Of a DNA stretch of 64,000 nt, positions 7,047 to 15,464 are shown piece by piece. Position 1 is the stretch's first letter. Each line of letters begins with the position of its first letter. The DNA is from Acidimicrobiales bacterium (GTDB lineage: Bacteria; Actinomycetota; Acidimicrobiia; Acidimicrobiales; Iamiaceae). A program made the position numbers and the translations under genes. The notes under the pieces are model-generated. The model was not told the origin of the DNA and ran no database searches. It was given only the letters and a program-made list of their open reading frames with translations. The stretch lies in assembly GCA_030447445.1 (NCBI GenBank), contig JAUJOW010000001.1:62001-126000 (forward strand). Direction: 5' to 3'.

Positions 7047-7220
7047 CGCGGGAGCTGGGCGTAGGGGTGTCCCCGACCGCCGCTCTGCGGAAGCCCATAG
7101 CGTCAGGTCCACATGCCGAGACCGTTCGCCCCACCGCCCCCCGGACCGCCGGTCACAGCAGCCCATCTGAGTCGAGCGACATCGGGATCAACACATGGCC
7201 TCTGCCCAGGACCTGCTCTG

Positions 7221-7294
7221 TGGGCGTAACAGGACTCGAACCTGTGACCTCACGCGTGTGAAGCGTGCGCTCTAGCCAGCTGAGCTATACGCCC
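7221..7294 (-). tRNA. tRNA-Val (CAC)
   Basis: A 74-nt cloverleaf on the minus strand. It has a GGGCGTA/TACGCCC acceptor stem, D-arm with AGCTCAGCTGGCTAGAGC, anticodon arm CACGC-TTCACAC-GCGTG giving anticodon CAC for GUG codons, and TPsiC loop GGTTCGAATCC. The discriminator is A; CCA is not encoded. Its 5' end overlaps the 3' end of the acetoacetate-decarboxylase-like gene by 23 bp on the same strand. Confidence 0.96.
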
Positions 7295-8003
7295 GGGAAT
7301 CGCCGACTCTAGCGTGCCGCCTGCGGCTCTCGACGGGCGTGGACCGGCTGCCGCCACCGGCCAGCAGGGGGTCGGCCGAGGCCGCCGGGGCCCGGAGAGG
7401 GGCCAGCAGGCCGATCGGGGTGCGGGCCTCTCGCACCACGCGATGGACGCCGCCGACGTGGGCGCCGGCGTGGCGACCGGCGAGGGCGTCGAGGGGGTCG
7501 TCGGGGGGTACGTCGACGGTGACGGCGGCGAGGCGCCACAACCCCCACATCCGACCAGGGACGAGCACGGGGCCGTCGCCGCGGTGCTGCAGCTCACGGC
7601 GGGGCAGCACCATCGGGACCTTGGGGCCCCGGGCCCGTCCCCGCACGACGATGCCCCGGTCGACCCAGGTCAGCTCCCGCTCATCCTCGTCGGCGTGCCA
7701 GCCGAGCGCCCCGAGCTCGGCCGGGTAGCCCCAGTTGAGGCTGGCCCCGGTGCGGGCGTCCTGGCGATCGACGACCACGAGCACCACGCACCAGCCGAGG
7801 CGGGCGCCGAGCCGAGCCGGTACGGCCACGGTGAACTGGAGGTAGGGACCGACCGGGGAGTCGGTGTAGCGAGTGGCGCCGATAGCGCACGGCCCCGGGG
7901 CGGCCCGGATCGGATCGGGCAGCGTGCCGGGAGGGCGACGGCGGTACACGGCGACCAGCGACTCGCCACGAAGGGCCCAGGGTGCGAACGGGGCACCGGT
8001 CAC
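7272..8003 (-). CDS. Acetoacetate decarboxylase-superfamily protein
   Basis: A 243-residue protein with the ADC-like fold: RYTDSPVGPYLQFTVAVPAR (residues ~50-70), LNWGYPAELGALGWHADED and RGPKVPMVLPRRELQHRG. The catalytic Lys of true acetoacetate decarboxylases is not obvious, so another role in the superfamily is possible. GTG at 8003 is the likely start, 50 bp after the amidase stop, and the two probably form one transcript. The stop codon TAG lies inside the tRNA-Val D-arm, so the last 23 bp are shared with the tRNA gene. Confidence 0.7.
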   Translation of the reverse strand: MTGAPFAPWALRGESLVAVYRRRPPGTLPDPIRAAPGPCAIGATRYTDSPVGPYLQFTVAVPARLGARLGWCVVLVVVDRQDARTGASLNWGYPAELGALGWHADEDERELTWVDRGIVVRGRARGPKVPMVLPRRELQHRGDGPVLVPGRMWGLWRLAAVTVDVPPDDPLDALAGRHAGAHVGGVHRVVREARTPIGLLAPLRAPAASADPLLAGGGSRSTPVESRRRHARVGDSRAYSSAG

Positions 8004-8052
8004 GACCGCACGGTACCGCCGACGACGGCGCCAGGCTGGTAGCCCGGCGGGG

Positions 8053-9453
8053 TCAGCAGGGGGCGCGCCGCTCCAGGGCGAGCTCGTCCTCGAGAACAGC
8101 GAGCATGCGCAGGACGGCCACGTCGGCGTGCTGGGGACCGACGACCTGGAGGCCGACCGGGAGCCCATCGGCGGTGAACCCGGCGCACACCGTGCCCGCC
8201 GGCGAGCGGGTCAGGTTGAACGGGTAGGTGAAGCGCACCCAGTTGGGGTCGGGATGCCCGTCGAGCACCCCATCTTCGCCCAGCACGGGAGCCTTGCTGG
8301 CGACGGTGGGCGTCAGCAAGAGGCTGGCGTGGTGGAACAGCGCCACCAGCGTGAGGTTGAGCTGGTGGGCGGCGTCCTGAGCGGCCAGCACGTCAATGTT
8401 GCCGAGGTTCTCGACCGCCCACTCGGCGGTGTCCCGCACCATGTCCCCCAGCAGGTCCCAGTCGGGGGTGTCTCGGAGGTCGCCGACGGTACGCAGGTTC
8501 GATGCGCTGGTGAGGGTCAGCCACGGGATGACCGGGTCGACGGGGAAGACCGAGGGCTCCTCGACCACCTCGGTGCCGAGCGCCTCCAAGCGGCGCACGG
8601 CAGCCTCGCAGACGGCCAGCACCTCGGGATCGACCGGGGCGTAGCCGAGCGTGGGGGACCACGCCACCCGCAGCGGTGGGCGAGGGTCCTCGAGCGCCGC
8701 TCGCCACGACCCGTCCGGCATCGGCAGCGAGCGAAGGTCGGTCGGGTCGGGCCCGACGACCCGGTCGAGCACGAAGGCCGTGTCGCGGGCGGTGGCGGCC
8801 ATCGGGCCCTTGCTCGACAGATCCGCCCACCCCGGCGGGTCCTCGCCGCCGGCCGGCACTCGACCGAGGGAGGGCTTCATGCCGGTCAGGCCACACAGGG
8901 CGGCGGGGATGCGGATGGAGCCGCCCCCGTCGGAGGCGGTGGCCAGCGGCACCATGCCGGCGGCCACGGCGGCGGCGCTGCCCCCCGACGACCCACCTGG
9001 GGTGCGACTCGGGTCCCACGGGTTCCGGGTGGCGCCGAAGAGGAGGTTGTCGGTCTGGGCCTTGGCCCCGAGCTCGGGGGTGTTCGTCTTGCCGACCACG
9101 ACGCAACCGGCCTGGCGCAGGCGGCCCACGAGCACGGAGTCCACGCCGGCCGGTGGAGCATCGGCGTGGAGCTTCGAGCCGAGCGTGGTCGGAAACCCCT
9201 CGGCGTCCTCGAGGTCCTTGACGCCGATGGGGATGCCAGCCAAGGGGCCGACGTCCTCTCCGGCGGTGATGCGCTCGTCCACCATCGCGGCGTCAGCGAG
9301 GGCAGCGTCGCCGTCGACGGCGACGAAGGCGCCGATGCCCGGGTCGACGGAGCCGATGCGGTCGAGGGCGGTCGTGGTCAGCTCTCGGGCCGACAGCTCG
9401 CCGCTCCGTACCCGTGCGGCGAGGGCCTCGACGGTCGTGTCACGGAAGTCCAT
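8053..9453 (-). CDS. Amidase, amidase-signature family
   Basis: A 466-residue amidohydrolase with a Ser-cisSer-Lys triad. The Lys lies in IPIGVKDLEDAEGFPT, and the serines in RTPGGSSGGSAAAVAAGM (residues ~145-165) and DGGGSIRIPAALCG. Length is standard for the family. The substrate (amide, carbamate or similar) cannot be read from sequence. ATG at 9453 lies 8 bp after a TAGCGT -10 box; an upstream open frame to 9780 runs through the promoter region and is rejected. The gene is divergent from the alkyl-DHAP-synthase-like gene. Confidence 0.92.
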   Translation of the reverse strand: MDFRDTTVEALAARVRSGELSARELTTTALDRIGSVDPGIGAFVAVDGDAALADAAMVDERITAGEDVGPLAGIPIGVKDLEDAEGFPTTLGSKLHADAPPAGVDSVLVGRLRQAGCVVVGKTNTPELGAKAQTDNLLFGATRNPWDPSRTPGGSSGGSAAAVAAGMVPLATASDGGGSIRIPAALCGLTGMKPSLGRVPAGGEDPPGWADLSSKGPMAATARDTAFVLDRVVGPDPTDLRSLPMPDGSWRAALEDPRPPLRVAWSPTLGYAPVDPEVLAVCEAAVRRLEALGTEVVEEPSVFPVDPVIPWLTLTSASNLRTVGDLRDTPDWDLLGDMVRDTAEWAVENLGNIDVLAAQDAAHQLNLTLVALFHHASLLLTPTVASKAPVLGEDGVLDGHPDPNWVRFTYPFNLTRSPAGTVCAGFTADGLPVGLQVVGPQHADVAVLRMLAVLEDELALERRAPC

Positions 9454-9461
9454 GCCCGCCG

Positions 9462-9467
9462 ACGCTA
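9462..9467 (-). promoter_or_regulatory. -10 box (TAGCGT) for the amidase gene
   Basis: TAGCGT on the minus strand lies 8 bp before the amidase ATG at 9453, with no ribosome site between. A leaderless message is inferred. Confidence 0.5.
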
Positions 9468-9524
9468 ACGGGATCCGGCGGCGCGCTCCCCTACGACGAC
9501 TCCGTGGATCCGAGGCGAGCGGCC

Positions 9525-9530
9525 TACGGT
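9525..9530 (+). promoter_or_regulatory. -10 box (TACGGT), leaderless type
   Basis: TACGGT ends 8 bp before the ATG at 9539. It is arranged back to back with the amidase promoter in an 85-bp intergenic gap. Confidence 0.5.
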
Positions 9531-9538
9531 CCTGTGCC

Positions 9539-11167
9539 ATGACGAGCCGGCAGCGGTCGTGGTGGGGTTGGGGGTGGGAGGACGAGGCCCTCGACGCCGA
9601 GCAGCGGCGCAAGCTGGCGGCGGCGGTGGCCGGTCGTCTCGGCCGGGGCGACATCGAGGTGCGCGACCCGGTCGGCCTGGCCGATCTCCGCCTGCGGGAG
9701 CCTCGGGTCGAACCACCCGCCGGGCTCGGCGTGCGATGGTCGGCGTCGATCGGCGACCGCGCCGCCCACACCTTCGGCAAGTCCTACCGGGACGTCGTGC
9801 GAGGCTTCGCCGGCGACCTCGACTGCCCGCCCGACGCCGTGGCCTGGCCGGCCGACGAGGCCGAGGTCGTCCGCCTGCTCGACTGGTGCGCCGACGCCGG
9901 CGTGGCGGCGCTGCCCTACGGCGGCGGGTCCTCGGTGGTGGGTGGCGTCGAGGCCCGCGTGGGCGATGGCTATGCCGGCGCCGTCTCGATCGACTTGACC
10001 AGCCTCGATCGCGTCCTCGAGATCGACCGGGTCAGCCGAGCCGCCCGGATCCAGGCCGGCGCGCTCGGGCCCGTCATCGAGGACCAGCTCCGCCCGCACG
10101 GCCTCACGCTGCGGCACTTCCCGCAGTCGTTCGAGCTCTCGACCCTCGGGGGGTGGCTGGCCACCCGTTCGGGGGGCCACTACGCGTCGGTGTACACCCA
10201 CATCGACGACCTGGTGGAGTCCATGCGGGTCGTCACCGGGGCCGGGATCGCCGAATCCCGACGCCTGCCGGGCTCAGGCGCGGGCCCGTCGCCCGACCGG
10301 CTGTTCCTCGGCTCGGAGGGCACGCTCGGGGTCATCACGGAGGCGTGGATGCGGGTGCAGGACCGTCCGCGGTTCAAGGGCTCGGCCGGCATCCACTTCC
10401 CGACCCTGGCCGCCGGCGTCGACGCCACCCGGGCGGTGGCGCAGTCCGGGCTGTTCCCCACCAACTGCCGGCTCCTCGACGGCACCGAGGCCGCCCTGTC
10501 GGCTGGAGCCGGCGACGTCGGCGCCCTCCTGGTGCTCGGCTTCGAGTCCGCCGACCACCCGGTGGGGCCGTGGCTCGACCGGGCCGTCGAGCTCTGCCGG
10601 GACCACGGCGGCACCGTGCCCGACGGGCCGTCCCTCAGCGACGCCGCGGTCGAGGCACGGGGCGGCGGACGCGCGTCACAGGAGGGTGCGGTCGGAAACT
10701 GGCGGTCGAGCTTCCTCCGAGCTCCCTACGCCCGCGACGCGCTCGTGGCCATGTCGGTCATCGTCGAGACGTTCGAGACCTCCTGCACCTGGGACCGCTT
10801 CGATGCGCTCCACGCCGGGGTCACGGCAGCGGTGGAGGACGCGGTGGCCCGGGTGTGCGGCGGGGGTTGGGTCACCTGCCGGTTCACCCACGTCTACCCC
10901 GACGGCGTCGCCCCCTACTTCAGCGTCTTCGCCCCCGGCCGACCCGGCTCGGAGATCGCCATGTGGGACGAGATCAAGGCCGCCGCCGCCGAAGCCGTCC
11001 TCGCCCACGGCGGGACCATCACCCACCACCACGCCGTCGGCCGCGACCACCGTCCCTGGTACGACCGCCAGCGGCCCGACCTGTTCGCCGGTGCGCTGCG
11101 GGCGGCCAAGGCCACGCTCGACCCGGCCGGCGTCCTCAACCCGGGCGCCGTCATCGATCCCGCATAG
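9539..11167 (+). CDS. Alkyl-dihydroxyacetonephosphate synthase-like FAD enzyme
   Basis: A 542-residue vanillyl-alcohol-oxidase-family flavoprotein. The N-terminus has the AGPS-like WWGWGWEDE opening. The FAD domain shows ALPYGGGSSVVGGV (residues ~120-135), and later FELSTLGGWLATRSGGHYAS and FLGSEGTLGVITEAW. The C-terminal cap contains THHHAVGRDHRPW, which matches the His-rich active-site stretch of alkylglycerone-phosphate synthases. In eukaryotes this enzyme swaps the acyl chain of acyl-DHAP for a fatty alcohol, making the ether bond of ether lipids. Whether the bacterial enzyme does this is inference. The start is set by the -10 box. The last 17 bp overlap the DUF2087 gene antisense. Confidence 0.85.
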   Translation: MTSRQRSWWGWGWEDEALDAEQRRKLAAAVAGRLGRGDIEVRDPVGLADLRLREPRVEPPAGLGVRWSASIGDRAAHTFGKSYRDVVRGFAGDLDCPPDAVAWPADEAEVVRLLDWCADAGVAALPYGGGSSVVGGVEARVGDGYAGAVSIDLTSLDRVLEIDRVSRAARIQAGALGPVIEDQLRPHGLTLRHFPQSFELSTLGGWLATRSGGHYASVYTHIDDLVESMRVVTGAGIAESRRLPGSGAGPSPDRLFLGSEGTLGVITEAWMRVQDRPRFKGSAGIHFPTLAAGVDATRAVAQSGLFPTNCRLLDGTEAALSAGAGDVGALLVLGFESADHPVGPWLDRAVELCRDHGGTVPDGPSLSDAAVEARGGGRASQEGAVGNWRSSFLRAPYARDALVAMSVIVETFETSCTWDRFDALHAGVTAAVEDAVARVCGGGWVTCRFTHVYPDGVAPYFSVFAPGRPGSEIAMWDEIKAAAAEAVLAHGGTITHHHAVGRDHRPWYDRQRPDLFAGALRAAKATLDPAGVLNPGAVIDPA

Positions 11168-11789
11168 CCCGTCCACCGGTCCTCCGACGGTCCTTCCCCC
11201 CGGCCTTGCCGCCGCCGCCGCCACCCACGGTGCCGCCGGCCCGCCAGTACTCCCCCCGCCGCCCCGGTCGCCGATCCAGGAACCCGCCGTCCACCAGGTA
11301 CCGCCGGAGCGCAGCCGTGTCCGGATGCCAGCCACGGAGGACGGCGTCCACCTCCCGCTCGGTGTAGCGAAGGCCCGGCTCGAGGTCCTGAGCGATCACG
11401 TCCAGTACGACGGCCCGCTTGGCGCCCGCAGCCGGGATCGACACGAGCCTCCCGTCTCGCAGGTACCGACGCAGCACCGCCGCCTCCTCAGGGGACGCGT
11501 CGGGATGATCGGCAGCGGCGGGCGGCGGAGCCTCGGCCGCTGCCGCCCGGCGGAACGCGGCGGCGAGGAGGGCCAACGTCCCGCCGGCGCCTTGCTCCAC
11601 CAGCCCACCCCTCCCCAGGCGCTCGACGGCGACGACCACCTCCCGCGCCCCGAGCCCGGTGACGTCGCGGACCTCGCCCACGCTGGTAGCGCCGAGCACG
11701 AGGGCGGCGAAGACCCGGCGACGGCTGTCCTCGGCGAGCAGGCCGACCAGAGCCCGGGCATCGGGGGTGGTGGGGGCGTCCTCGGCCAC
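11151..11789 (-). CDS. DUF2087 protein with ArsR-like helix-turn-helix
   Basis: A 212-residue protein. Residues ~10-70 resemble a winged helix (RRRVFAALVLGATSVGEVRD, then VAVERLGRGGLVEQ). The C-terminal half is DUF2087 (YLRDGRLVSIPAAGAKRAVV, then YTEREVDAVLRGWHPDTAAL, RRYLVDGGFLDR, YWRAGG). It ends in a Gly/Arg-rich tail. A transcriptional regulator is likely; the ligand is unknown. It starts 4 bp after the 2-hydroxyacid dehydrogenase stop and is presumably co-transcribed. Confidence 0.8.
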   Translation of the reverse strand: MAEDAPTTPDARALVGLLAEDSRRRVFAALVLGATSVGEVRDVTGLGAREVVVAVERLGRGGLVEQGAGGTLALLAAAFRRAAAAEAPPPAAADHPDASPEEAAVLRRYLRDGRLVSIPAAGAKRAVVLDVIAQDLEPGLRYTEREVDAVLRGWHPDTAALRRYLVDGGFLDRRPGRRGEYWRAGGTVGGGGGGKAGGKDRRRTGGRAMRDR

Positions 11790-11793
11790 CGGC

Positions 11794-12714
11794 TCAGTAC
11801 CCGAGGGCGGGGTCGACGGGACCGAGGAGGGTCCGGCCGTCCAACCAGCGGCGGACGTTGTCGGTGACCCGGGCCGACAGCAACGGCACCGCCATCTCCG
11901 ACGTGTTGCCGACGTGGGGGGTGATCACGCAGCTCGGCAGGGTCCACAGCGGGTGACCGGCGGGCAGGGGTTCGGGATCGGTCACGTCGAGACCGGCACC
12001 GCCGATGCCCCCGGACCGGAGGGCATCGACGAGGTCGTCGGTGACGACGTGGGCGCCGCGGGCCATGTTGACGAGCCAGGCGTGGCCCTCCATGAGGGCC
12101 AGCTCCGGCGCCCCCACGATCCCCACCGTGTCGGGCACCAGGGAGAGGGCCAGCACCACCCCGTCGGCGCCGGGCAGCGCACCGGCGAGAGCCTCGGTCC
12201 CGACCACCCGGGCGGCGCCGGGCATGGCCGTGGGCCGGCGCCGGACCACGGTCACCTCGCACCGGAACGGGGTCAGCAACCGCAGCAGCGCTTCGGCGAT
12301 GCCGCCCCCGCCCACGATGGTCACCTTGGCATCGAAGAGGCTCACGCCGGCCTCCTCGCCCCACTGGTCGGCCCGGGCGTACCCCACTACCCCGCGCAGG
12401 CCGGCCAACAGCAGGGCCAGGGCGTGCTCGGCCACCGGCTCGGCGTACACGCCCTTGCCGCAGGTCCAGACACGGTCGCTGTCGATGACGTCGCGGTAGG
12501 GCTCGACCCCGGCCCACGGGAGCTGCACCCACCCGAGTCGAGGGTGATCGGCCAGGACGGCGGCCAACCGGTCGGCTCCGGCGGGATGGCCCCACACCAG
12601 GGCCTCGGCCTCGTCCAGGTCGACGACGGTGGCGCCGCCGGCCACCACTGCCTCTGTCAACCAGCGGGCTCGGCCGGCAGGCTCGACGGCGATCCGGCCG
12701 AGCGGCGAGGACAT
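11794..12714 (-). CDS. D-2-hydroxyacid dehydrogenase (NAD-dependent)
   Basis: A 306-residue enzyme of the D-isomer-specific 2-hydroxyacid dehydrogenase family, reducing a 2-oxo acid. The Rossmann motif is VTIVGGGGIAEALLRLL (residues ~135-150). The substrate/catalytic part has VNMARGAHVVTDDLVDALR (Arg), LDVTDPEPLPAGHPLW (Glu) and ITPHVGNTSEMA (His). The N-terminal half is a short, diverged flavodoxin-like lobe. ATG at 12714 is used; an ATG at 12738 is open. It is followed after 4 bp by the DUF2087 gene. Confidence 0.85.
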   Translation of the reverse strand: MSSPLGRIAVEPAGRARWLTEAVVAGGATVVDLDEAEALVWGHPAGADRLAAVLADHPRLGWVQLPWAGVEPYRDVIDSDRVWTCGKGVYAEPVAEHALALLLAGLRGVVGYARADQWGEEAGVSLFDAKVTIVGGGGIAEALLRLLTPFRCEVTVVRRRPTAMPGAARVVGTEALAGALPGADGVVLALSLVPDTVGIVGAPELALMEGHAWLVNMARGAHVVTDDLVDALRSGGIGGAGLDVTDPEPLPAGHPLWTLPSCVITPHVGNTSEMAVPLLSARVTDNVRRWLDGRTLLGPVDPALGY

Positions 12715-12741
12715 GGCGCGGAGGCTACCGACCACCACGAT

Positions 12742-12791
12742 CGTTCTCGGGACACGGGCAGGGCCATCGCCGTGCCCAAGTCCCGAGAACG
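12742..12791. repeat. Nested inverted repeat upstream of ald
   Basis: CGTTCTCGGGAC (12742-12753) and its perfect complement (12780-12791) form 12-bp arms. Inside them GGGCA (12756-12760) pairs with TGCCC (12773-12777). The right arm reaches to 10 bp before the -10 box of ald, covering the -35 position. It is a probable operator for a dimeric or tetrameric regulator, or a cruciform; no leader RNA is expected because ald looks leaderless. Confidence 0.65.
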
Positions 12792-12800
12792 GCGCGCCGG

Positions 12801-12806
12801 TAGATT
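12801..12806 (+). promoter_or_regulatory. -10 box (TAGATT) of ald, leaderless type
   Basis: TAGATT ends 6 bp before the GTG at 12813 and directly follows the inverted repeat at 12742-12791. Confidence 0.55.
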
Positions 12807-12812
12807 GACGGC

Positions 12813-13958
12813 GTGACCGCCAGCGACGGGTCGGTCGACGCCGCTCTCACCGTCGGCGTGCCCACCGAGGTCAAGAACAGCGAGCACCGGGTGGCCATCA
12901 CGCCCGACGGAGTGCGGGAGCTGGTCGAGCACGGCGTCGAGGTCACCGTGCAGCGGGGCGCCGGGACATCGTCGGCCATCGCCGACGACGAGTACCGGGC
13001 CGCGGGTGCCACCCTCGCCGCCGACGCCGACGAGGCGTGGACCGCCGACCTCGTCTGCAAGGTGAAGGAGCCCCAACCCGAGGAGCTCGACCGGCTGCGG
13101 GACGGCCTGGTCCTCTTCACCTACCTGCACCTGGCCGCCTACCCGGAGGTGGCCGAGGCGCTGGTCCGCCGTCGGGTGACCGGGGTGGCCTACGAGACCG
13201 TGCAGCTCGAGTCGGGCGACCTGCCGTTGCTGGCGCCGATGAGCGAGGTGGCCGGCCGCATGGCGACCCAGATCGGCGCCCACTACCTGGAGCGGGAGAA
13301 CGGCGGCCGGGGCGTGCTGCTCGGCGGCGCCCCTGGGGTCCGGCCCGGCCGGGTGGTGGTGCTCGGGGCCGGCAACGTGGGGTGGAACTCGGCTTGGATC
13401 GCCGCCGGCATGGAGGCCGAGGTCGTCCTCCTCGACAAGGACCTGGACCGGTTGCGGTGGGTCGACCAGATCCACCGGGGTCGGATCATGACGCTCGCCT
13501 CCAACCGGGGAGCGGTCGAGCGGGCCGTGGCCGACGCCGATCTGCTCATCGGAGCCGTGCTGGTTCCGGGGGGGCGGGCTCCCACCGTGGTCACCGAGGC
13601 CATGGTCAAGGCGATGAAGCCCGGCGCGGTGATCGTCGACGTCGCCGTGGACCAGGGCGGCTGCATCGCCACCACCCAGGAGACCACCCACGACGACCCC
13701 GTGTACGAGGCCCATGGCGTCCTCCACTACGCCGTGGGCAACATCCCCGGGGCCGTCCCCAACACCTCCACCTACGCCCTCACCAACGCCACCCTGCCCT
13801 ACCTGGTGGGGTTGGCCACCCAGGGTCTGGCAGCGGCGACGGCCGCCGACCCGGCCCTCGCCCTCGGCGTCAACACCTTGGCGGGAGCGGTCACCCACGC
13901 CACCGTGGCCGACGCCCTCGGCCACCAACACACCCCGCTCGACTCGTTGTTGGGCTGA
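12813..13958 (+). CDS. ald: Alanine dehydrogenase
   Basis: A 381-residue NAD-dependent L-alanine dehydrogenase (alanine to pyruvate plus ammonia, reversible). The substrate-binding Arg/Lys are in NSEHRVAITPDGV (~16-28) and DLVCKVKEPQPEE (~75), and the catalytic His in FTYLHLAAYPEVA (~96). The NAD site is VVVLGAGNVGWNSAWIAAGM (~175) and the catalytic Asp is in VDVAVDQGGCIATTQ (~270). HYAVGNIPGAVPNTST is diagnostic. The GTG start is set by the -10 box. The inverted repeat just upstream implies dedicated control, possibly by alanine or nitrogen supply. Confidence 0.95.
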   Translation: MTASDGSVDAALTVGVPTEVKNSEHRVAITPDGVRELVEHGVEVTVQRGAGTSSAIADDEYRAAGATLAADADEAWTADLVCKVKEPQPEELDRLRDGLVLFTYLHLAAYPEVAEALVRRRVTGVAYETVQLESGDLPLLAPMSEVAGRMATQIGAHYLERENGGRGVLLGGAPGVRPGRVVVLGAGNVGWNSAWIAAGMEAEVVLLDKDLDRLRWVDQIHRGRIMTLASNRGAVERAVADADLLIGAVLVPGGRAPTVVTEAMVKAMKPGAVIVDVAVDQGGCIATTQETTHDDPVYEAHGVLHYAVGNIPGAVPNTSTYALTNATLPYLVGLATQGLAAATAADPALALGVNTLAGAVTHATVADALGHQHTPLDSLLG

Positions 13959-13980
13959 CCGCCGACGGCGGGGCGGTCGG

Positions 13981-13986
13981 TAGCGT
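13981..13986 (+). promoter_or_regulatory. -10 box (TAGCGT) for the MFS gene
   Basis: TAGCGT lies 8 bp before GTG at 13995 but only 2 bp before GTG at 13989. The spacing rule seen elsewhere in the window therefore selects 13995. Confidence 0.5.
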
Positions 13987-13994
13987 CGGTGCCG

Positions 13995-15323
13995 GTGTCC
14001 CCCGCCCCCGAGCCCCGCGACGACCCCGGCCCGGATCCCGGCCCGGACCTCGAGGAGGCCGAGGACGCGCTCCTCGGGGGCGGTCGCACGTTCACCGGCG
14101 GCACGGCCAGGTCGGCCCTGCGCCACCGGACGTTCCGCACCGTCTACCTCGGCGCCTTCGCCTCCAACATCGGCACCTGGATGCAGAACGTCGTGCTGGG
14201 CGCCCTCGCCTACGACCTCACCGGCTCGGGTCTGTTCGTCGGGCTGGTGATCTTCGCCCAGCTCGGCCCCCTGCTGCTGTTCTCGGTGGTGGGCGGGATG
14301 TTGGCCGACTCGATCGATCGCAAGAAGCTGCTCATCGGCCTCACCGTCGAGCAGGCCGTCTTCTCGGTGGTGCTGGCGCTGGTGGCCTTCGACCCGTCGC
14401 CCAACAAGGTCACCCTCATCGGCGTGACCCTCCTCATCGGGGTCGGCAACGCGCTCTACGCCCCCACCTTCAGCGCCGTCCTGCCCGTGCTCGTGCCCCG
14501 CCCCGACCTGCCCGGTGCGGTCTCGCTGCACTCGGCGCAGATGAACGCCTCCCGCGTGATCGGCCCCGCCATCGGCGGTCTGCTGTACGCCCGCTTCGGT
14601 CCTAGCTGGGCGTTCCTGGCCAACGCCGCCAGCTACGCCGCCGTGATCGTGGTGCTCACCCGCGTCCGCCTGCCGGCGCCGCCGGCCACCGGCTCCCAGG
14701 GCCTGCACCGCCTGCTGGACGGGTTCCGGGCGGCCCGGTCCGATCCGGTGGTCGGTCGCTGCCTGGTCACCATCTTCATGTTCTCGCTGCTGTGCCTGCC
14801 GTTCATCACCCAGATGCCGAAGATCGCCGGCGACAACCTCGGTCTGGCTCCGAAGAGCGCCGCCTATGGCCTGTTGTACGCCGCCTTCGGACTCGGGGCG
14901 GTCATGGGCGCGCTGTCGATCGGCACCGTGTTCGCCGGCAGCTCCAAGCCCCGGCTCACCCGCATCGCGCTCGTCAACTTCGCCGCGCTCGTCGTGATCT
15001 TCGGCCTCCTCCGCAGCCCGGTCCCCGCCTATCCCGTGGCCATCTGTCTCGGCGCTTCCTACTTCGCCGTCATCACGTCGCTGTCGACGGTCCTGCAGGC
15101 CGACCTCGACGACCGCGTCCGCGGCAAGGTGATGGCGCTGTGGATCATGGGCTTCGGTGGCACCGTGCCGTTCGGAGGTCTGGGCGGCGGCGTGCTCATG
15201 GACCGGTTCGGCATCGAGCCGGTGCTGTTCGGGAGCGCCGCCGTCGCCCTGGGTCTGGCCGCGTGGCTCGACCTCCGCCGTCGCGTCGACGAGCCGCAGG
15301 TGGCACCGGCCCTGGCCGACTGA
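13995..15323 (+). CDS. MFS transporter, EntS-like exporter
   Basis: A 442-residue twelve-helix major facilitator. After an acidic Pro-rich N-terminus, the first helices contain FRTVYLGAFASNIGTWMQN and then LADSIDRKKLLIGL (the loop 2-3 motif). The halves are separated by a loop near residues 215-230. GMLADSID and the C-terminal GKVMALWIMGFGGTVPFGG match the enterobactin-exporter/multidrug type. Substrate unknown; drug or siderophore export is typical. It lies 36 bp after ald but has its own -10 box. Confidence 0.85.
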   Translation: MSPAPEPRDDPGPDPGPDLEEAEDALLGGGRTFTGGTARSALRHRTFRTVYLGAFASNIGTWMQNVVLGALAYDLTGSGLFVGLVIFAQLGPLLLFSVVGGMLADSIDRKKLLIGLTVEQAVFSVVLALVAFDPSPNKVTLIGVTLLIGVGNALYAPTFSAVLPVLVPRPDLPGAVSLHSAQMNASRVIGPAIGGLLYARFGPSWAFLANAASYAAVIVVLTRVRLPAPPATGSQGLHRLLDGFRAARSDPVVGRCLVTIFMFSLLCLPFITQMPKIAGDNLGLAPKSAAYGLLYAAFGLGAVMGALSIGTVFAGSSKPRLTRIALVNFAALVVIFGLLRSPVPAYPVAICLGASYFAVITSLSTVLQADLDDRVRGKVMALWIMGFGGTVPFGGLGGGVLMDRFGIEPVLFGSAAVALGLAAWLDLRRRVDEPQVAPALAD

Positions 15324-15350
15324 TCGGTCGGGACCGGCCGTCGCGCCGAC

Positions 15351-15452
15351 GTGGGGGCTCCGACCCTCGGTTCCCGAGGGCCCCGACCCGCCGGTGGAAC
15401 GGCCTCCACGACGCGGGGGCTCCCACCCTCGGAATCCGCGGGCCCCGACCCG
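15351..15452. terminator. Tandem hairpin repeats between convergent genes
   Basis: Two imperfect copies of about 40 bp (15351-15390 and 15414-15452) fill the gap between the MFS and murF stops. Each holds a hairpin, CCCTCGG/CCGAGGG in copy A and CCC-T-CGG/CCG-C-GGG in copy B, followed by GCCCCGACCCG. They probably act as a bidirectional terminator, though no T-run is present. Confidence 0.5.
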
Positions 15453-15464
15453 ACCACGGGCTGG

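Noticed and set aside
7221-7294. tRNA-Val as an integration site with an adjacent genomic island
   Set aside because: No integrase, no direct repeat of the tRNA 3' end, and ordinary metabolic genes follow.
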